DNA of 64,000 nucleotides from Paraneptunicella aestuarii (GCF_019900845.1 NZ_CP074570.1:3286001-3350000); one strand, 5' to 3'. Numbered from the stretch's first letter, positions 9,810 to 20,121 are shown. Numbers and translations are program-made. Notes: generated from the sequence alone by a model not told the origin.

Positions 9810-10742
9810 ATGCTTGGAATTCTCGGTAACGGTGCAATCGGCTCATTGCTAGCCAGCAAATGCCATGTGTTGGGGATAGAGCACCTGCTGCTTTGTCGCA
9901 ACGCCTTGCCATCTCTAAGTTACGAATTAATAGTTCCAGATAGCGACAACCGGCAACGAGCGACTTACAAGCCAATAAGTATCACTGTAGAAGCGCTGAG
10001 CGAGAAACACACATTTCCCACGTTATCCATGCTTGCTGTAACAACCAAAGCCTATGACGTTGATGCAGCACTGGTTCAATGGCGACCTGTGATTTCACCA
10101 GAGACCATCCTGGTATTGATGAATAATGGTATGGGGCCTCATGAAACCGTTCCGAAGCTTTACCCTGAAAACCCTATCGCTGTGCTCACCGCTAGTTACG
10201 GCGCACTAAAACCAAGTAATGATCAGGTTAAAGAAACCGGACAGGGGCAAAGTGCAGGCGGTTGGATATCTCTTCCTTCAGAAAACATAGAAAAATACAG
10301 GCACGAACCCCCGGTACAAGCCCTGTTTAACAAGCTATTGCCTGTATGCCACTGGTATGAAGATGCTACCTTTCCTCTTTGGCAAAAATTAGCCATTAAT
10401 GCCATTATCAATCCGCTTACAGCGGCTAATCAGGTAAAGAATGGGGAATTGCAGAAGCAAGAATACCAGGAACAAATTCATTTTCTGGTCAGTGAATTAA
10501 TGCAAATCCTAAAACTGGAAAACCAGCCTTTTGAATATTCATCCTTGCTTACCAGCATTAATAACGTCATCACCGGCACGGCCGAAAATATATCGTCCAT
10601 GTATCAAGACATTCGGCAACAGCGTAAAACGGAAATTGACTTTATTACTGGCTACCTGTTGCAAGTAGCCCGCAGACACGGGGTATCGCTACCCCATCAT
10701 GAAAAACTGTACCAACAAATAAAAGGGATTAGCCTTCCTTAG
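9810..10742 (+). CDS. panE: 2-dehydropantoate 2-reductase (ketopantoate reductase)
   Basis: NADPH-dependent reduction of ketopantoate to pantoate for coenzyme A synthesis. 310 residues with the N-terminal dinucleotide motif GNGAIG, a conserved TKAYD segment with the catalytic-type lysine, LMNNGMG, and a C-terminal helical domain with KLAINAIINPLTA. The family also contains paralogues with other 2-oxoacid substrates. Its last 14 bp overlap the end of convergent thiI. Confidence 0.88.
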   Translation: MLGILGNGAIGSLLASKCHVLGIEHLLLCRNALPSLSYELIVPDSDNRQRATYKPISITVEALSEKHTFPTLSMLAVTTKAYDVDAALVQWRPVISPETILVLMNNGMGPHETVPKLYPENPIAVLTASYGALKPSNDQVKETGQGQSAGGWISLPSENIEKYRHEPPVQALFNKLLPVCHWYEDATFPLWQKLAINAIINPLTAANQVKNGELQKQEYQEQIHFLVSELMQILKLENQPFEYSSLLTSINNVITGTAENISSMYQDIRQQRKTEIDFITGYLLQVARRHGVSLPHHEKLYQQIKGISLP

Positions 10743-12222
10743 ATGGCTCATTTGCCACGCTCGGTTTAGCCGGCTGGTAAAGATGAGTGTTTTGGAATCC
10801 GCGCTCACGTAACAGCAAAGTGTGATACTTGCTCATCACGCCACGATCACAGTACAGATAATACTGCTTGCTCTGATCCAGCTCAGAGAAGACTCGCTCC
10901 AGCTTGTAAAAAGGTACATGTTTCACTTCAACAGTATCCAATTCCAATGGGCTAGCGTCCTCTTCTTCCGGAGAACGAATATCTAACACCACCGCATCTT
11001 GTGGCAGATCAGAAACCGCTTCAATGTCTTTTGCTTCCTGACCAAATACCTGGTTAATATTGCGAATATCCAACACATTGCTGGCACGAACCACTTGTTC
11101 GATCAGCTCCAGATTCAGCTTCTGCTCTTCTTCTATGGTCTTTTCCAGGCTGGCTTTAACATTAGGGCTGCGCGAAATAACACCACAATATTCAGGAATG
11201 GTTTCCGACAATTCTGCCGTACCTATTTCTCTGGCACGTTTGATAATGTCTGACTTATCCATACAGATAAGTGGACGCAACACCAACTTGTCTGTGACCT
11301 GATCGATAACATGCAAATTGGTTAGGGTTTGGCTGGCGACCTGCCCCACACATTCACCGGTTATCAGGGCTTTAATTTGCAGATTATCGGCGACGATAGA
11401 AGCCGCTCGCAGCATCATACGTTTAAGTACAACGCCCATATAGCCAGATTCACAGTTTTCTACAATGTCATTTACCACAGGAGCGAAATCCACCGAAATG
11501 AACTTCACACGGTGCGACATGCCGTATTTTTGCCACAGGTAATAACAAATCTGTCGAACGCCCAATTCGTGCTCTCGACCACCCAGATTGAAAAAGCAGT
11601 AGTGAGTTTTTGCACCGCGACGAATAAATTCAAAGCTGGCAACACTGGAGTCAAAGCCACCGGAAATCAAAGACAAGACATCTTCCTGAGTAGGCAGGGG
11701 CATGCCTCCCAACCCTTTGAACCTGTCTTCAATCAACAACAGCTTGTCTTTATCCACTTCCAACTGAATTTCGACATCTGGATTGTTCAAAGATACGCCG
11801 CCAGAGGGGAAGTTCTGATTTAAACCACCACCAACATAACGCGCCACATCAACCGACGTGAAATCATGTTTACCTCTGCGCTTAACTCTAACCACAAAAC
11901 GTTTGTCTGCAATTCGAGGCCCCCAAACGGCGCTCACTTGCTGATAAATATCATCAAAATCCGTGTATTGGCTTTCTTTTACTTCAAGCACCTGTTCAAT
12001 ACCAGGAATATGCGCCAACGCCGAACGAACACGCTCAATATGATCGGGCTCTTGATTACGAGGACGTACTTCCAACTTGTCCCAGCTATTCTTAATAGCA
12101 GCATCCACATCACGATGTTTAAACACGACGCGAATATTAGATTCCAACAGGCGAGTAAAACGCTTTCTTACCGAAGCACTTTTAATCGTGATTTCAGGGT
12201 GTAGTTTAACGATAAATTTCAT
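10729..12222 (-). CDS. thiI: tRNA sulfurtransferase ThiI (THUMP + PP-loop + rhodanese)
   Basis: 497 residues from the ATG MKFIVKLHPEIT; the frame extends 11 codons upstream but those are not conserved. Domains in order: ferredoxin-like and THUMP (about 1-165), adenylating PP-loop domain with SGGFDSS (about 188), EYCGVIS holding the family's disulfide partner cysteine, and a C-terminal rhodanese domain with the active cysteine in YLYCDRG (about 458). It transfers sulfur for 4-thiouridine in tRNA and, with the rhodanese domain, for the thiamine thiazole. thiL in the same window acts in the same vitamin pathway. Its 3' end overlaps panE by 14 bp, tail to tail. Confidence 0.96.
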   Translation of the reverse strand: MKFIVKLHPEITIKSASVRKRFTRLLESNIRVVFKHRDVDAAIKNSWDKLEVRPRNQEPDHIERVRSALAHIPGIEQVLEVKESQYTDFDDIYQQVSAVWGPRIADKRFVVRVKRRGKHDFTSVDVARYVGGGLNQNFPSGGVSLNNPDVEIQLEVDKDKLLLIEDRFKGLGGMPLPTQEDVLSLISGGFDSSVASFEFIRRGAKTHYCFFNLGGREHELGVRQICYYLWQKYGMSHRVKFISVDFAPVVNDIVENCESGYMGVVLKRMMLRAASIVADNLQIKALITGECVGQVASQTLTNLHVIDQVTDKLVLRPLICMDKSDIIKRAREIGTAELSETIPEYCGVISRSPNVKASLEKTIEEEQKLNLELIEQVVRASNVLDIRNINQVFGQEAKDIEAVSDLPQDAVVLDIRSPEEEDASPLELDTVEVKHVPFYKLERVFSELDQSKQYYLYCDRGVMSKYHTLLLRERGFQNTHLYQPAKPSVANEPSKEG

Positions 12223-12397
12223 ACAAATATGGGGAATGGAGCTCGACCAGGTCAAAAACCGAAACGCTCAACATACCCTCTTCCGATTTAGGGCTTAAAA
12301 ACTGGGGCGGGATCATACCACCAATCCAATGATAGACCAGTGCTTGAGCAAAATTTAATAGTAATCCATTGAAGCTCCGCAACACCCAAAAACAACA

Positions 12398-12421
12398 AAG
12401 CCCCAATCAAGGGGCTTCATG
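12398..12421 (-). terminator. rho-independent terminator after pomAB
   Basis: On the minus strand the stem AAGCCCC / GGGGCTT, six-base loop, is followed by a T-rich TGTTGTTTTT tract (down to about 12388). It lies about 45 bp beyond the pomB stop codon and separates pomAB from thiI. Confidence 0.75.
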
Positions 12422-12463
12422 GTTTTTTAGAATGCTGAACAAACTCGGTACAGGATAATACGC

Positions 12464-13402
12464 CTATTTATCATCCGGGATCACTGATATTGGATCAGAA
12501 AACTTGGGTTTACCCTGATTAATCGCAATCTCAACGCGCCGATTACGCAAGGCTGCATCGGGTTCTTCATGAGGAACAAGCGGCATGGTATCAGCCCGAC
12601 CAACCACTTCCATACGCTGCTCGTTAAACTGTGGGACTGTACGCAGTACCTCAGCTACAGCAACAGCTCGCTGAGAAGATAAGTCCCAGTTAGAGGTGTA
12701 CAACTCGTTGGAAATTTGCTGATTGTCACTATGACCAGAAATTTCGATATCGCCCGGCATATCAATCAATAATTGACCAATCTTACGAATAATAGGAACA
12801 AACTGAGGTTGCAAGAAAGCAGAACCTGCGGAAAACGCACCATTCTCACGAATTCGGATCGTAATTTGCTGACCCAAAGATTCCATTTCAATGGAGCCAT
12901 CGAGAATTTGCTTTTCTAGTTGCTGAGCAACCTTCTTCATCTGTTCGGCAACCTGCTCTTCATTGGCAGCCTGAGCTTGTGAAGACGATGAATCCGTTGC
13001 TGTTTGGCTGGTTTGCCCGCCACGTTGTTGGCCTCGCTGCTTCTGACGCCCACCCGCACTGTCTTCATCCCCCGCCTGAAACTCCAACATCTGCTGAGTC
13101 ATCTCAATCGTCTGCTGTTGAATATTTTCGATAGGAGTAGGATCTGGACGCCCGGGTCTGAACTCCATGGCAATAACACTGGTACCTTTGGGAATGTCTT
13201 TCACTTCAATTTTATTTTGCACACCAAAGGCGAACTTCATCGAGCCAGCAATCTGCTTAAACTTCAATACATCCATTTCAGAAAAAGCCAGCAACAGCAC
13301 GAAGAAGCACATTAGCAACGACATTAAATCCGCAAAAGTCGCCATCCAGGCAGGCAACCCGGGAGGGGGGCATTTAGGACATTCTTGTGCTTCTTCAGAC
13401 AC
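12464..13402 (-). CDS. pomB: flagellar motor stator protein PomB (MotB family)
   Basis: 312 residues: short cytoplasmic start, one transmembrane helix with the ion-binding aspartate in MATFADLMSLLMCFF, the plug-like segment, a Gln-rich linker (about 120-165) and a C-terminal OmpA/peptidoglycan-binding domain (GHSDNQQIS, RRVEIAI). The N-terminal PPPGLPAWMATFADLMSLL and KFAFGVQNKIEVKDIPKGTS regions match Vibrio PomB rather than proton-driven MotB, which implies sodium coupling. It follows pomA by four bases on the same strand and forms the stator complex with it. Confidence 0.95.
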   Translation of the reverse strand: MSEEAQECPKCPPPGLPAWMATFADLMSLLMCFFVLLLAFSEMDVLKFKQIAGSMKFAFGVQNKIEVKDIPKGTSVIAMEFRPGRPDPTPIENIQQQTIEMTQQMLEFQAGDEDSAGGRQKQRGQQRGGQTSQTATDSSSSQAQAANEEQVAEQMKKVAQQLEKQILDGSIEMESLGQQITIRIRENGAFSAGSAFLQPQFVPIIRKIGQLLIDMPGDIEISGHSDNQQISNELYTSNWDLSSQRAVAVAEVLRTVPQFNEQRMEVVGRADTMPLVPHEEPDAALRNRRVEIAINQGKPKFSDPISVIPDDK

Positions 13403-13405
13403 GCC

Positions 13406-14173
13406 CTACTCCTCAGCCTCAGCACCCGTTTTGCGTTTATTGGCTTGCAGGTAATTCTTCAAAATACCTTCAATAACACGCGGGTTTTGCCCATCAGCGA
13501 TACCGATAATACCATCCAGTACCAGTTGTTGATTCAATCGTTCTTCATCTGCACGATTGTTAAGTTTTACCGCAATAGGCAAACAAATAACGTTCGCAAA
13601 GAAAGCACCATATAGCGTTGTTAACAATGCCACCGCCATGGCAGGGCCTATAGCCTTTGGGTCATCCATGTTAGACAACATGGCAACCAAACCAATCAAT
13701 GTACCAATCATACCCATTGCAGGTGCAATATCGCCCATGCCTTTAAAGATAGTGGCACCAAAAATATGACGCTCAGTCGTCATGGTAATGTCTTTCGATA
13801 AGGTAGAACGCACAACATCCAAATCGTGCCCATCCACCAGCATATCCACGCCTTTTTGCATGAAATCATTCTCAATTTCAGCTTCTTCCAATGCCAAAAA
13901 GCCCCCTTTACGAGCCGCATCAGCCATTTCAACGATTTTCTGGATCAAATCTTCCGGAGCTTCAATTTTAAACATGAAGGCTTTCCCGGCAATTTTACCG
14001 GCACTGAAGAATTGATTAAGCGTAAACTGGGAAAGTACAACGAAGATGGAACCACCAAATACGATCAATATAGATGGTATGTTGATAAACATTTCAACGT
14101 TACCACCAAGAATCATGGCCATGACCACGAACCCGATGGCACCAACCATACCTATCAAGGTTGCTAAATCCAC
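13406..14173 (-). CDS. pomA: flagellar motor stator protein PomA (MotA family)
   Basis: 255 residues with four predicted membrane helices: MDLATLIGMVGAIGFVVMAM at the start, VFGGSIFVVLSQF, MGMIGTLIGLVAMLSNM and the last near AMAVALLTTLYGAFFANVI. The charged cytoplasmic loop between helices 2 and 3 contacts the rotor. With PomB it forms the channel that converts sodium flow into flagellar rotation. First gene of the pomAB operon, read away from xseB; the 340-bp gap between them must hold both promoters. Confidence 0.95.
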   Translation of the reverse strand: MDLATLIGMVGAIGFVVMAMILGGNVEMFINIPSILIVFGGSIFVVLSQFTLNQFFSAGKIAGKAFMFKIEAPEDLIQKIVEMADAARKGGFLALEEAEIENDFMQKGVDMLVDGHDLDVVRSTLSKDITMTTERHIFGATIFKGMGDIAPAMGMIGTLIGLVAMLSNMDDPKAIGPAMAVALLTTLYGAFFANVICLPIAVKLNNRADEERLNQQLVLDGIIGIADGQNPRVIEGILKNYLQANKRKTGAEAEE

Positions 14174-14513
14174 ACATTCCCCCTATTAAAAATCATACGT
14201 TCGAAGCGCTCTGTGAAATTTAAGCGAAATCAGCTTGTTAACATCAAGTCTAATGGAGTTTCACTATTTGTCACTGTCTAATTACGGCGATGCGACTCAA
14301 AAATAATACCTTATAAATTGCATCGGTATTTCCTTCTATTTTCGTTGTTATCGACAACCCAGTTATTTTCTATAGCGTTGAATAATGATCATCAGATGTC
14401 AATGAGTTAAAATAGCGGAAATATTACACCTCCTGCCCGTTGGCTACTTGATCCACTCATGTACCTCGGTTAATGTGCAGCATCATTTTTATGGAACCAA
14501 ATAAATCTACCTT
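14174..14513. other. intergenic region between divergent pomA and xseB
   Basis: 340 bp, AT-rich, with no convincing open frame, tRNA or strong hairpin. It is expected to contain the divergent promoters of the motility and isoprenoid operons. No site was recognised with confidence. Confidence 0.5.
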
Positions 14514-14801
14514 ATGAGCAAGCCTAAAAAGCCAGACAGCCTGTCATTTGAAGAAGCCGTTGCCGAATTGGAAGACATCGTTGCCCGAATGGAACGTGGA
14601 GATCTTCCATTAGAAGAAGCGCTTGCTTCTTTCGAACGAGGCGTACAGCTTGCCAATCAAAGCCAGCAAAAACTACGACAAGCTGAACAGAAAGTGCAAA
14701 TGCTGATTGAAAAGAGCGGTGAACAGCAACTTATCGATTTCGAGCCCCAACAGCAATCAGAGCAGCAAAATGAGCCCTATGATGGAGGCTTGGCTGAATA
14801 A
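14514..14801 (+). CDS. xseB: exodeoxyribonuclease VII small subunit
   Basis: 95 residues. The diagnostic small-subunit core [38 protein letters not shown] is followed by a coiled-coil stretch and a Gln-rich tail. It binds XseA (not in this window) to form the single-strand-specific exonuclease. Its stop overlaps the ispA start (TAATG), so the genes are translationally coupled, the classic xseB-ispA-dxs order. Confidence 0.95.
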   Translation: MSKPKKPDSLSFEEAVAELEDIVARMERGDLPLEEALASFERGVQLANQSQQKLRQAEQKVQMLIEKSGEQQLIDFEPQQQSEQQNEPYDGGLAE

Positions 14802-15712
14802 TGCCAAATGCCGTTAATGCTCAACATACCATGCCCTGGAAAGCATTCCAGGAGCAAGTCGCTGTTCGTATGGAAAGCTTGCTTACAGAACAAATTAACG
14901 CCCTTCCAGAACATCACTCCAACCTAAAAGCAGCCATGCAGCATAGTCTGTTAGCAGGTGGCAAACGAATGCGCCCATTTTTGGTTTACGCTGCTGGCGA
15001 AATACTTCACGTCGATAAAGCCAATCTGGATATGTGCGCCCTTGCCGTTGAATGCATTCACACCTATTCATTGATCCATGATGATTTGCCAGCAATGGAC
15101 GACGATGATCTGCGACGAGGCAAGCCTACTTGCCATGTTGTTTATGGTGAAGCTAGCGCGATTCTCGCGGGTGATTCACTGCAAACACTGGCATTCGATA
15201 TTCTGGCTAATTACCCTGCCCCAGCCACTCTTGAACGAGTAAAGCTGGTGAGCATTTTAAGTCGTGCCGCTGGCTACCAAGGCATGTGTGGCGGACAAGC
15301 TCTGGACTTGGCGGCAACGAACAAAACGGTTTCGTTATCCGCTTTACACCAAATCCACGAATTAAAAACCGGGGCACTCATTAAATCCTGCATAGAAATG
15401 GTATGCGCACTGGCGCATCTGAATGAACAGGAAACCGATTCTTTCAGCCAATATGCCCACGCTTTAGGCTTGGCATTTCAAGTACGCGATGACATTCTGG
15501 ATGTCACATCCGACACTCAAACCCTTGGAAAACCTCAAGGTTCGGATCAAGACGCCAACAAAAGCACCTTCCCCAGCTTGATGGGTTTGGAACAAGCACA
15601 ACAATATTTACAGGATCTACATCAACAAGCACTACACGCGCTAGATGCAATCCCGTACAATACCGAGCTCTTAAACGCCTTTAGCCATTATGTGGTGCAG
15701 CGCGAGCATTAA
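14801..15712 (+). CDS. ispA: (2E,6E)-farnesyl diphosphate synthase
   Basis: 303 residues. Condenses IPP with DMAPP and GPP to farnesyl diphosphate. It shows both aspartate-rich motifs, DDLPAMDDDDLRRG (first, DDxxxxD bacterial type) and DDILDVTSD (second), plus GGKRMRP and CGGQALDL. Second gene of the xseB-ispA-dxs operon; its product uses the isoprene units made through Dxs. Confidence 0.95.
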   Translation: MPNAVNAQHTMPWKAFQEQVAVRMESLLTEQINALPEHHSNLKAAMQHSLLAGGKRMRPFLVYAAGEILHVDKANLDMCALAVECIHTYSLIHDDLPAMDDDDLRRGKPTCHVVYGEASAILAGDSLQTLAFDILANYPAPATLERVKLVSILSRAAGYQGMCGGQALDLAATNKTVSLSALHQIHELKTGALIKSCIEMVCALAHLNEQETDSFSQYAHALGLAFQVRDDILDVTSDTQTLGKPQGSDQDANKSTFPSLMGLEQAQQYLQDLHQQALHALDAIPYNTELLNAFSHYVVQREH

Positions 15713-15733
15713 TTTCCGGACATAATAATAAGC

Positions 15734-17593
15734 ATGACCCTTGATTTAGCACACTATCCCTTGCTGAGCCTGGCAGAAACGCCAGAACAGCTACGCCGCA
15801 TCCCTAAAGACAAGTTAAAAGCTCTTGCCAATGAGCTAAGGCAGTTTCTGTTGGCAAGTGTGAGCCAAAGTAGCGGGCATTTTGCTTCTGGCCTGGGAAC
15901 CGTAGAACTCACGGTTGCATTACATTATGTGTACAACACGCCGTTTGACCGTTTAATTTGGGATGTGGGTCATCAAGCTTATCCCCATAAAATTCTGACT
16001 GGACGCCGAGACCGTATTACCACCATTCGCCAAAAAGGTGGTCTGCATCCTTTCCCCTGGCCACCTGAAAGCGAATACGACACCTTTGCGGTGGGTCACT
16101 CTTCGACGTCTATCAGCGCCGCGTTAGGCATGGCCGTTGCCGCAGAGAAAGAACGCAAAAGTCGAAAAGTCGTCGCAGTGATTGGTGATGGTGCCATGAC
16201 AGCAGGTATGGCATTTGAAGCGTTAAATCATGGCGGCGATATGGACAAAGACATGCTGGTTGTATTGAACGACAACGAGATGTCAATTTCCGAAAACGTG
16301 GGAGCGCTGAACAGCCATTTGGCACGCTTGCTAACCGGCAGCTTTTTCAATTCCATTCGCGATGGCGGTAAAAAACTGCTTAGCAATGTTCCTCCTATCA
16401 AGGAATTTGCCAGCAAAGCCGAAGAGCACATTAAAGGCATGGTGGCTCCCGGTACTATTTTCGAAGAACTGGGCTTTAACTATGTTGGCCCCATTGATGG
16501 GCACGATGTTGACAGCCTGGTTGAAACTCTGGCCAACATGAGAGTGATGAGTGGCCCGAAACTGCTTCACGTCGTCACCAAAAAAGGTAAAGGCTACGAG
16601 CTGGCAGAAAAAGACCCTATCAAATTTCACGCAGTACCGAAGTTCAATCCAAAAGAACAAAAATTACCTAGTAGCAAAGGTAGTGCCCCCACATTTTCCA
16701 GCATTTTCGGCGACTGGATATGCGATATGGCACGAGAAGATCCCACTCTCATGGGCATCACACCCGCCATGCGCGAAGGCTCAGGGTTAGTGAAGTTTTC
16801 TCAGGAATTCCCTGAACGCTACTTCGACGTCGCTATTGCCGAACAGCACTCAGTCACCTTTGCAGCGGGTTTAGCCGTTGAAGGCTACAATCCTGTTGTT
16901 GCCATTTACTCAACTTTTTTACAACGCGCCTACGACCAGCTCATTCACGATGTCGCACTGCAAAACCTCCCGGTTTTGTTTGCCATTGACCGTGCCGGTA
17001 TTGTTGGTGCAGATGGCCCAACTCATCAGGGCGCCTTTGATATCAGTTACATGCGTTGTATTCCCAATATGACCATCATGACACCGTCAGATGAACAGGA
17101 ATGCCGTAATATGCTTTATACCGGGCATAAAATGAATTCGCCCGCCGCCGTGCGTTACCCTCGCGGTTCCGGTAATGGCGAACCAGTAGAAGAAGCCATG
17201 CAAGCGCTGGAAATTGGTAAGGCCAAGTTGATTAAACAAGGTAGCAAAATCGCTATTCTCAACTTTGGCACACTCATGCCATACGCAAAACAAGCCGCAG
17301 AAGATCTTGGCGCAACGCTGGTGGATATGCGCTTTGTGAAGCCTCTGGATACGGACATGATCGACCAGCTAGCATCTTCTCACGAACTGCTGTTAACCCT
17401 GGAAGATAATGCCATTGCCGGTGGCGCGGGTAGTGCCGTAGCAGAATACGTACTTAGCAAGCAATATGATGTGAAAATCACCCTTCTTGGCTTGCCGGAT
17501 GAATTCATTATGCAAGGAACTCAGGAAGAAATGTACGCTGAATTAGGGCTCGATACCGCTGGCATCAAAGCCAGAATTAGCAGCCTTGTTTAA
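15734..17593 (+). CDS. dxs: 1-deoxy-D-xylulose-5-phosphate synthase
   Basis: 619 residues, full length. Thiamine-diphosphate enzyme joining pyruvate and glyceraldehyde 3-phosphate, first step of the MEP isoprenoid pathway. Seen are the N-terminal [16 protein letters not shown], the ThDP/Mg motif [16 protein letters not shown] to NDN, the transketolase central domain ([30 protein letters not shown]) and the C-terminal regulatory domain. It lies 21 bp after ispA. The ThDP cofactor links it to thiI and thiL in this window. A hairpin follows, then the repeat island. Confidence 0.97.
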   Translation: MTLDLAHYPLLSLAETPEQLRRIPKDKLKALANELRQFLLASVSQSSGHFASGLGTVELTVALHYVYNTPFDRLIWDVGHQAYPHKILTGRRDRITTIRQKGGLHPFPWPPESEYDTFAVGHSSTSISAALGMAVAAEKERKSRKVVAVIGDGAMTAGMAFEALNHGGDMDKDMLVVLNDNEMSISENVGALNSHLARLLTGSFFNSIRDGGKKLLSNVPPIKEFASKAEEHIKGMVAPGTIFEELGFNYVGPIDGHDVDSLVETLANMRVMSGPKLLHVVTKKGKGYELAEKDPIKFHAVPKFNPKEQKLPSSKGSAPTFSSIFGDWICDMAREDPTLMGITPAMREGSGLVKFSQEFPERYFDVAIAEQHSVTFAAGLAVEGYNPVVAIYSTFLQRAYDQLIHDVALQNLPVLFAIDRAGIVGADGPTHQGAFDISYMRCIPNMTIMTPSDEQECRNMLYTGHKMNSPAAVRYPRGSGNGEPVEEAMQALEIGKAKLIKQGSKIAILNFGTLMPYAKQAAEDLGATLVDMRFVKPLDTDMIDQLASSHELLLTLEDNAIAGGAGSAVAEYVLSKQYDVKITLLGLPDEFIMQGTQEEMYAELGLDTAGIKARISSLV

Positions 17594-17611
17594 TTACTCA
17601 TAAACATTCCG

Positions 17612-17645
17612 AGGTAGTAGTTAAAAGCAACTACTACCTTCCTTC
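17612..17645 (+). terminator. terminator-like hairpin after dxs
   Basis: Perfect 11-bp stem AGGTAGTAGTT / AACTACTACCT, six-base loop, then a short T/C-rich tail (TCCTTCC), 18 bp after the dxs stop. The pyrimidine tail is weaker than a classical T run. Confidence 0.55.
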
Positions 17646-17853
17646 CACGCTACAAAAACGCGGAATCTGTTTAAACAACAGCGTCAAACCGAGCCAGAAC
17701 TGTTTAAAAAACAGCGTCAACCTGAACACGTTTCAGGTTCTTTTCAATAACTCAATGATTTAAAAAACGGATGATTCACTGGATGCCACATCAAGTGTGG
17801 TATGGAGTTTGAAGAATGGTCTGTTCCCCCTCGGTTAACCCCGAGCATCGCAA

Positions 17854-17936
17854 GAATATTAAAAGCAATTCATCAGGGATGATGAATTAGGGCTGCTCGG
17901 TGCATGGATGCACCGTGAGACCGGCTTTTAATATTC
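17854..17936. repeat. three-stem palindromic element (REP/MITE-like)
   Basis: A perfect 13-bp outer inverted repeat (GAATATTAAAAGC at 17854-17866 and its complement at 17924-17936) encloses two further perfect hairpins: AATTCATC/GATGAATT (17867-17888) and CGGTGCAT/ATGCACCG (17898-17915). The fold is a three-way junction. It lies between dxs and the CRISPR-like array and contains no open frame. A second imperfect inverted repeat (TTTCTTTTGGTTACTTTTC-type arms, about 17968-18070) follows. It looks like a dispersed palindromic element, but a structured RNA cannot be excluded. Confidence 0.6.
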
Positions 17937-18137
17937 GAGAAGCACAGGAATAGGGTAACCGTTGGGGCTGATTTCTTTTGGTTACTTTTCTTGTTCAGCT
18001 GACTATTTATTAATTTGGGAAAAGTAACTGGCGCGTCCGAAGGACGTGTCATACAAGAAACCCAAAGAAATAACAAAAGCATACTGACCTAAGAGCTCTG
18101 CAACGGAGCAGGACGAAATAAGTTTTGCTTGCCGTTT

Positions 18138-18511
18138 GTTTCACGGGCACTCTGCCCTGAACAGTCCATCGTCATAGCGGCCTCCGAGCCGCTATCCAGA
18201 GAATCAACAACAGTTGTGTCTGCTACAACCTTGCTAACTCCAACCATGTTTATTCGTCCCATCCATGGGACTCACCCCTTCGGGGCCATGCTAAAGCATG
18301 TTCAAAAACGCTCCAGGCGTTTTTGTCACGGGCACTCTGCCCTGAACAGTCCATCGTCATAGCGGCCTCCGAGCCGGAATCCAGAGAATCAACAACAGTT
18401 GTGTCTGTTACAACCTTGCTAACTCCAACCATGTTTATTCGCGCTTTCCTTGGATACAACTTTCATTGAAGCGACAACAAGTTTACGGTTGCTTAACCCA
18501 TCCGTGGTGCT
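18138..18511. repeat. 187-bp repeat units fused to CRISPR half-repeats (first pair)
   Basis: Units starting at 18138 and 18325 are 187 bp apart. Each begins with the left half of the CRISPR-like repeat, continues with GAACAGTCCATCG, a hairpin region (perfect ATAGCGGC/GCCGCTAT at 18174-18195 in the first unit, decayed in the others) and ends near CAACCATGTTTATTCG. Further pairs start at 19106/19293 and 19692/19879. Between units lie short hairpins such as CACCCCTTCGGGG, CATGCTAAAGCATG and AAAACGCTCCAGGCGTTTT. Reading frames across these units are repeat artefacts, not genes. Confidence 0.8.
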
Positions 18512-18949
18512 TGGTTCCAGCCGCGACTTCCTGTCGCGTCGTTCGTTCCTTTTATCGTGATTACCTATCACGATAAATCTGCTAACGCAGACCGGAGCCT
18601 CACCCCCATCGGGGCTAGCCTTCGGCTATTCACCAAGATTTGTTGGAACAAATCAGAACAGCGTTAGCTGTCTTGCGAAGCAAGTGGAGCACATGGATGT
18701 GCGACATAAATTGCTCCCGGCAATTTTGTCACGGGCACTCTGCCCTAAGAGCTCTGCAACAGAGTTTCTTCTAGCAGTGCTAGAATGGTATTTAGCGTTT
18801 CACGGGCACTCTGCCCTAATCATCGCTCTTATCAGCAACACACCAGATTCAACAGGTGCTTGTCTGGAAGTCATCACCACATTCAACCATGTTTATTCGC
18901 GCTTTCCCTGCGCTCACCCCTTCGGGGCTAGCCTTCGGCTATTCAAAAT

Positions 18950-19535
18950 TGCTCCCGGCAATTTTGTCACGGGCACTCTGCCCTAAGAGCTCTGCAACGC
19001 CTCTCTTTATCATATTGGCCTTGTTTCTTATCTAGTTTCACGGGCACTCTGCCCTAAGAGCTCTGCAACCAACTAAACGAAATTCTACTCTTGCAAAAGA
19101 GAGAGGTTTCACGGGCACTCTGCCCTGAACAGTCCATCGTCATAGCGGCCTCCGAGCCGGAATCCAGAGAATCAACAACAGTTGTGTCTGTTACAACCTT
19201 GCTAACTCCAACCATGTTTATTCGTCCCATCCATGGGACTCACCCCTTCGGGGCCATGCTAAAGCATGTTCAAAAACGCTCCAGGCGTTTTTGTCACGGG
19301 CACTCTGCCCTGAACAGTCCATCGTCATAGCGGCCTCCGAGCCGGAATCCAGAGAATCAACAACAGTTGTGTCTGTTACAACCTTGCTAACTCCAACCAT
19401 GTTTATTCGTCCCATCCACGGGACTCACCCCTTCGGGGCTAGCCTTCGGCTATTCACCAAGATTTGTTGGAACAAATCAGAACAGCTTTAGCTGGCTTGC
19501 GAAGCAAGTGGAGCACATGGATGTGCGACATAAAA
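18950..19535. repeat. 586-bp tandem repeat, copy 1
   Basis: Nearly identical to 19536-20121, offset exactly 586 bp. It contains two CRISPR-like repeats, two spacers, two 187-bp-type units and the hairpins between them. Near-identity implies a recent duplication by unequal exchange between the flanking TGCTCCCGGCAATTTT segments. Confidence 0.9.
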
Positions 19536-20121
19536 TGCTCCCGGCAATTTTGTCACGGGCACTCTGCCCTAAGAGCTCTGCAACGCCTCTCTTTATCATA
19601 TTGGCCTTGTTTCTTATCTAGTTTCACGGGCACTCTGCCCTAAGAGCTCTGCAACCAACTAAACGAAATTCTACTCTTGCAAAAGAGAGAGGTTTCACGG
19701 GCACTCTGCCCTGAACAGTCCATCGTCATAGCGGCCTCCGAGCCGGAATCCAGAGAATCAACAACAGTTGTGTCTGTTACAACCTTGCTAACTCCAACCA
19801 TGTTTATTCGTCCCATCCATGGGACTCACCCCTTCGGGGCCATGCTAAAGCATGTTCAAAAACGCTCCAGGCGTTTTTGTCACGGGCACTCTGCCCTGAA
19901 CAGTCCATCGTCATAGCGGCCTCCGAGCCGGAATCCAGAGAATCAACAACAGTTGTGTCTGTTACAACCTTGCTAACTCCAACCATGTTTATTCGTCCCA
20001 TCCACGGGACTCACCCCTTCGGGGCTAGCCTTCGGCTATTCACCAAGATTTGTTGGAACAAATCAGAACAGCTTTAGCTGGCTTGCGAAGCAAGTGGAGC
20101 ACATGGAAGTGCGACATAAAT
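19536..20121. repeat. 586-bp tandem repeat, copy 2
   Basis: Second copy of the 586-bp unit. Both spacers (19585-19620 and 19656-19691) equal those of copy 1. A third occurrence of the boundary sequence starts at 20122, where unique spacers resume. Single-base differences from copy 1 were noted only near the right end. Confidence 0.9.

Noticed and set aside
18129..20077. Several 65-79 codon frames with SRALCPEQSIVIAASEP-type products
   Set aside because: They run through the repeat units and CRISPR-like repeats, recur identically on shifted copies, and have no ribosome-binding sites; they are repeat artefacts.
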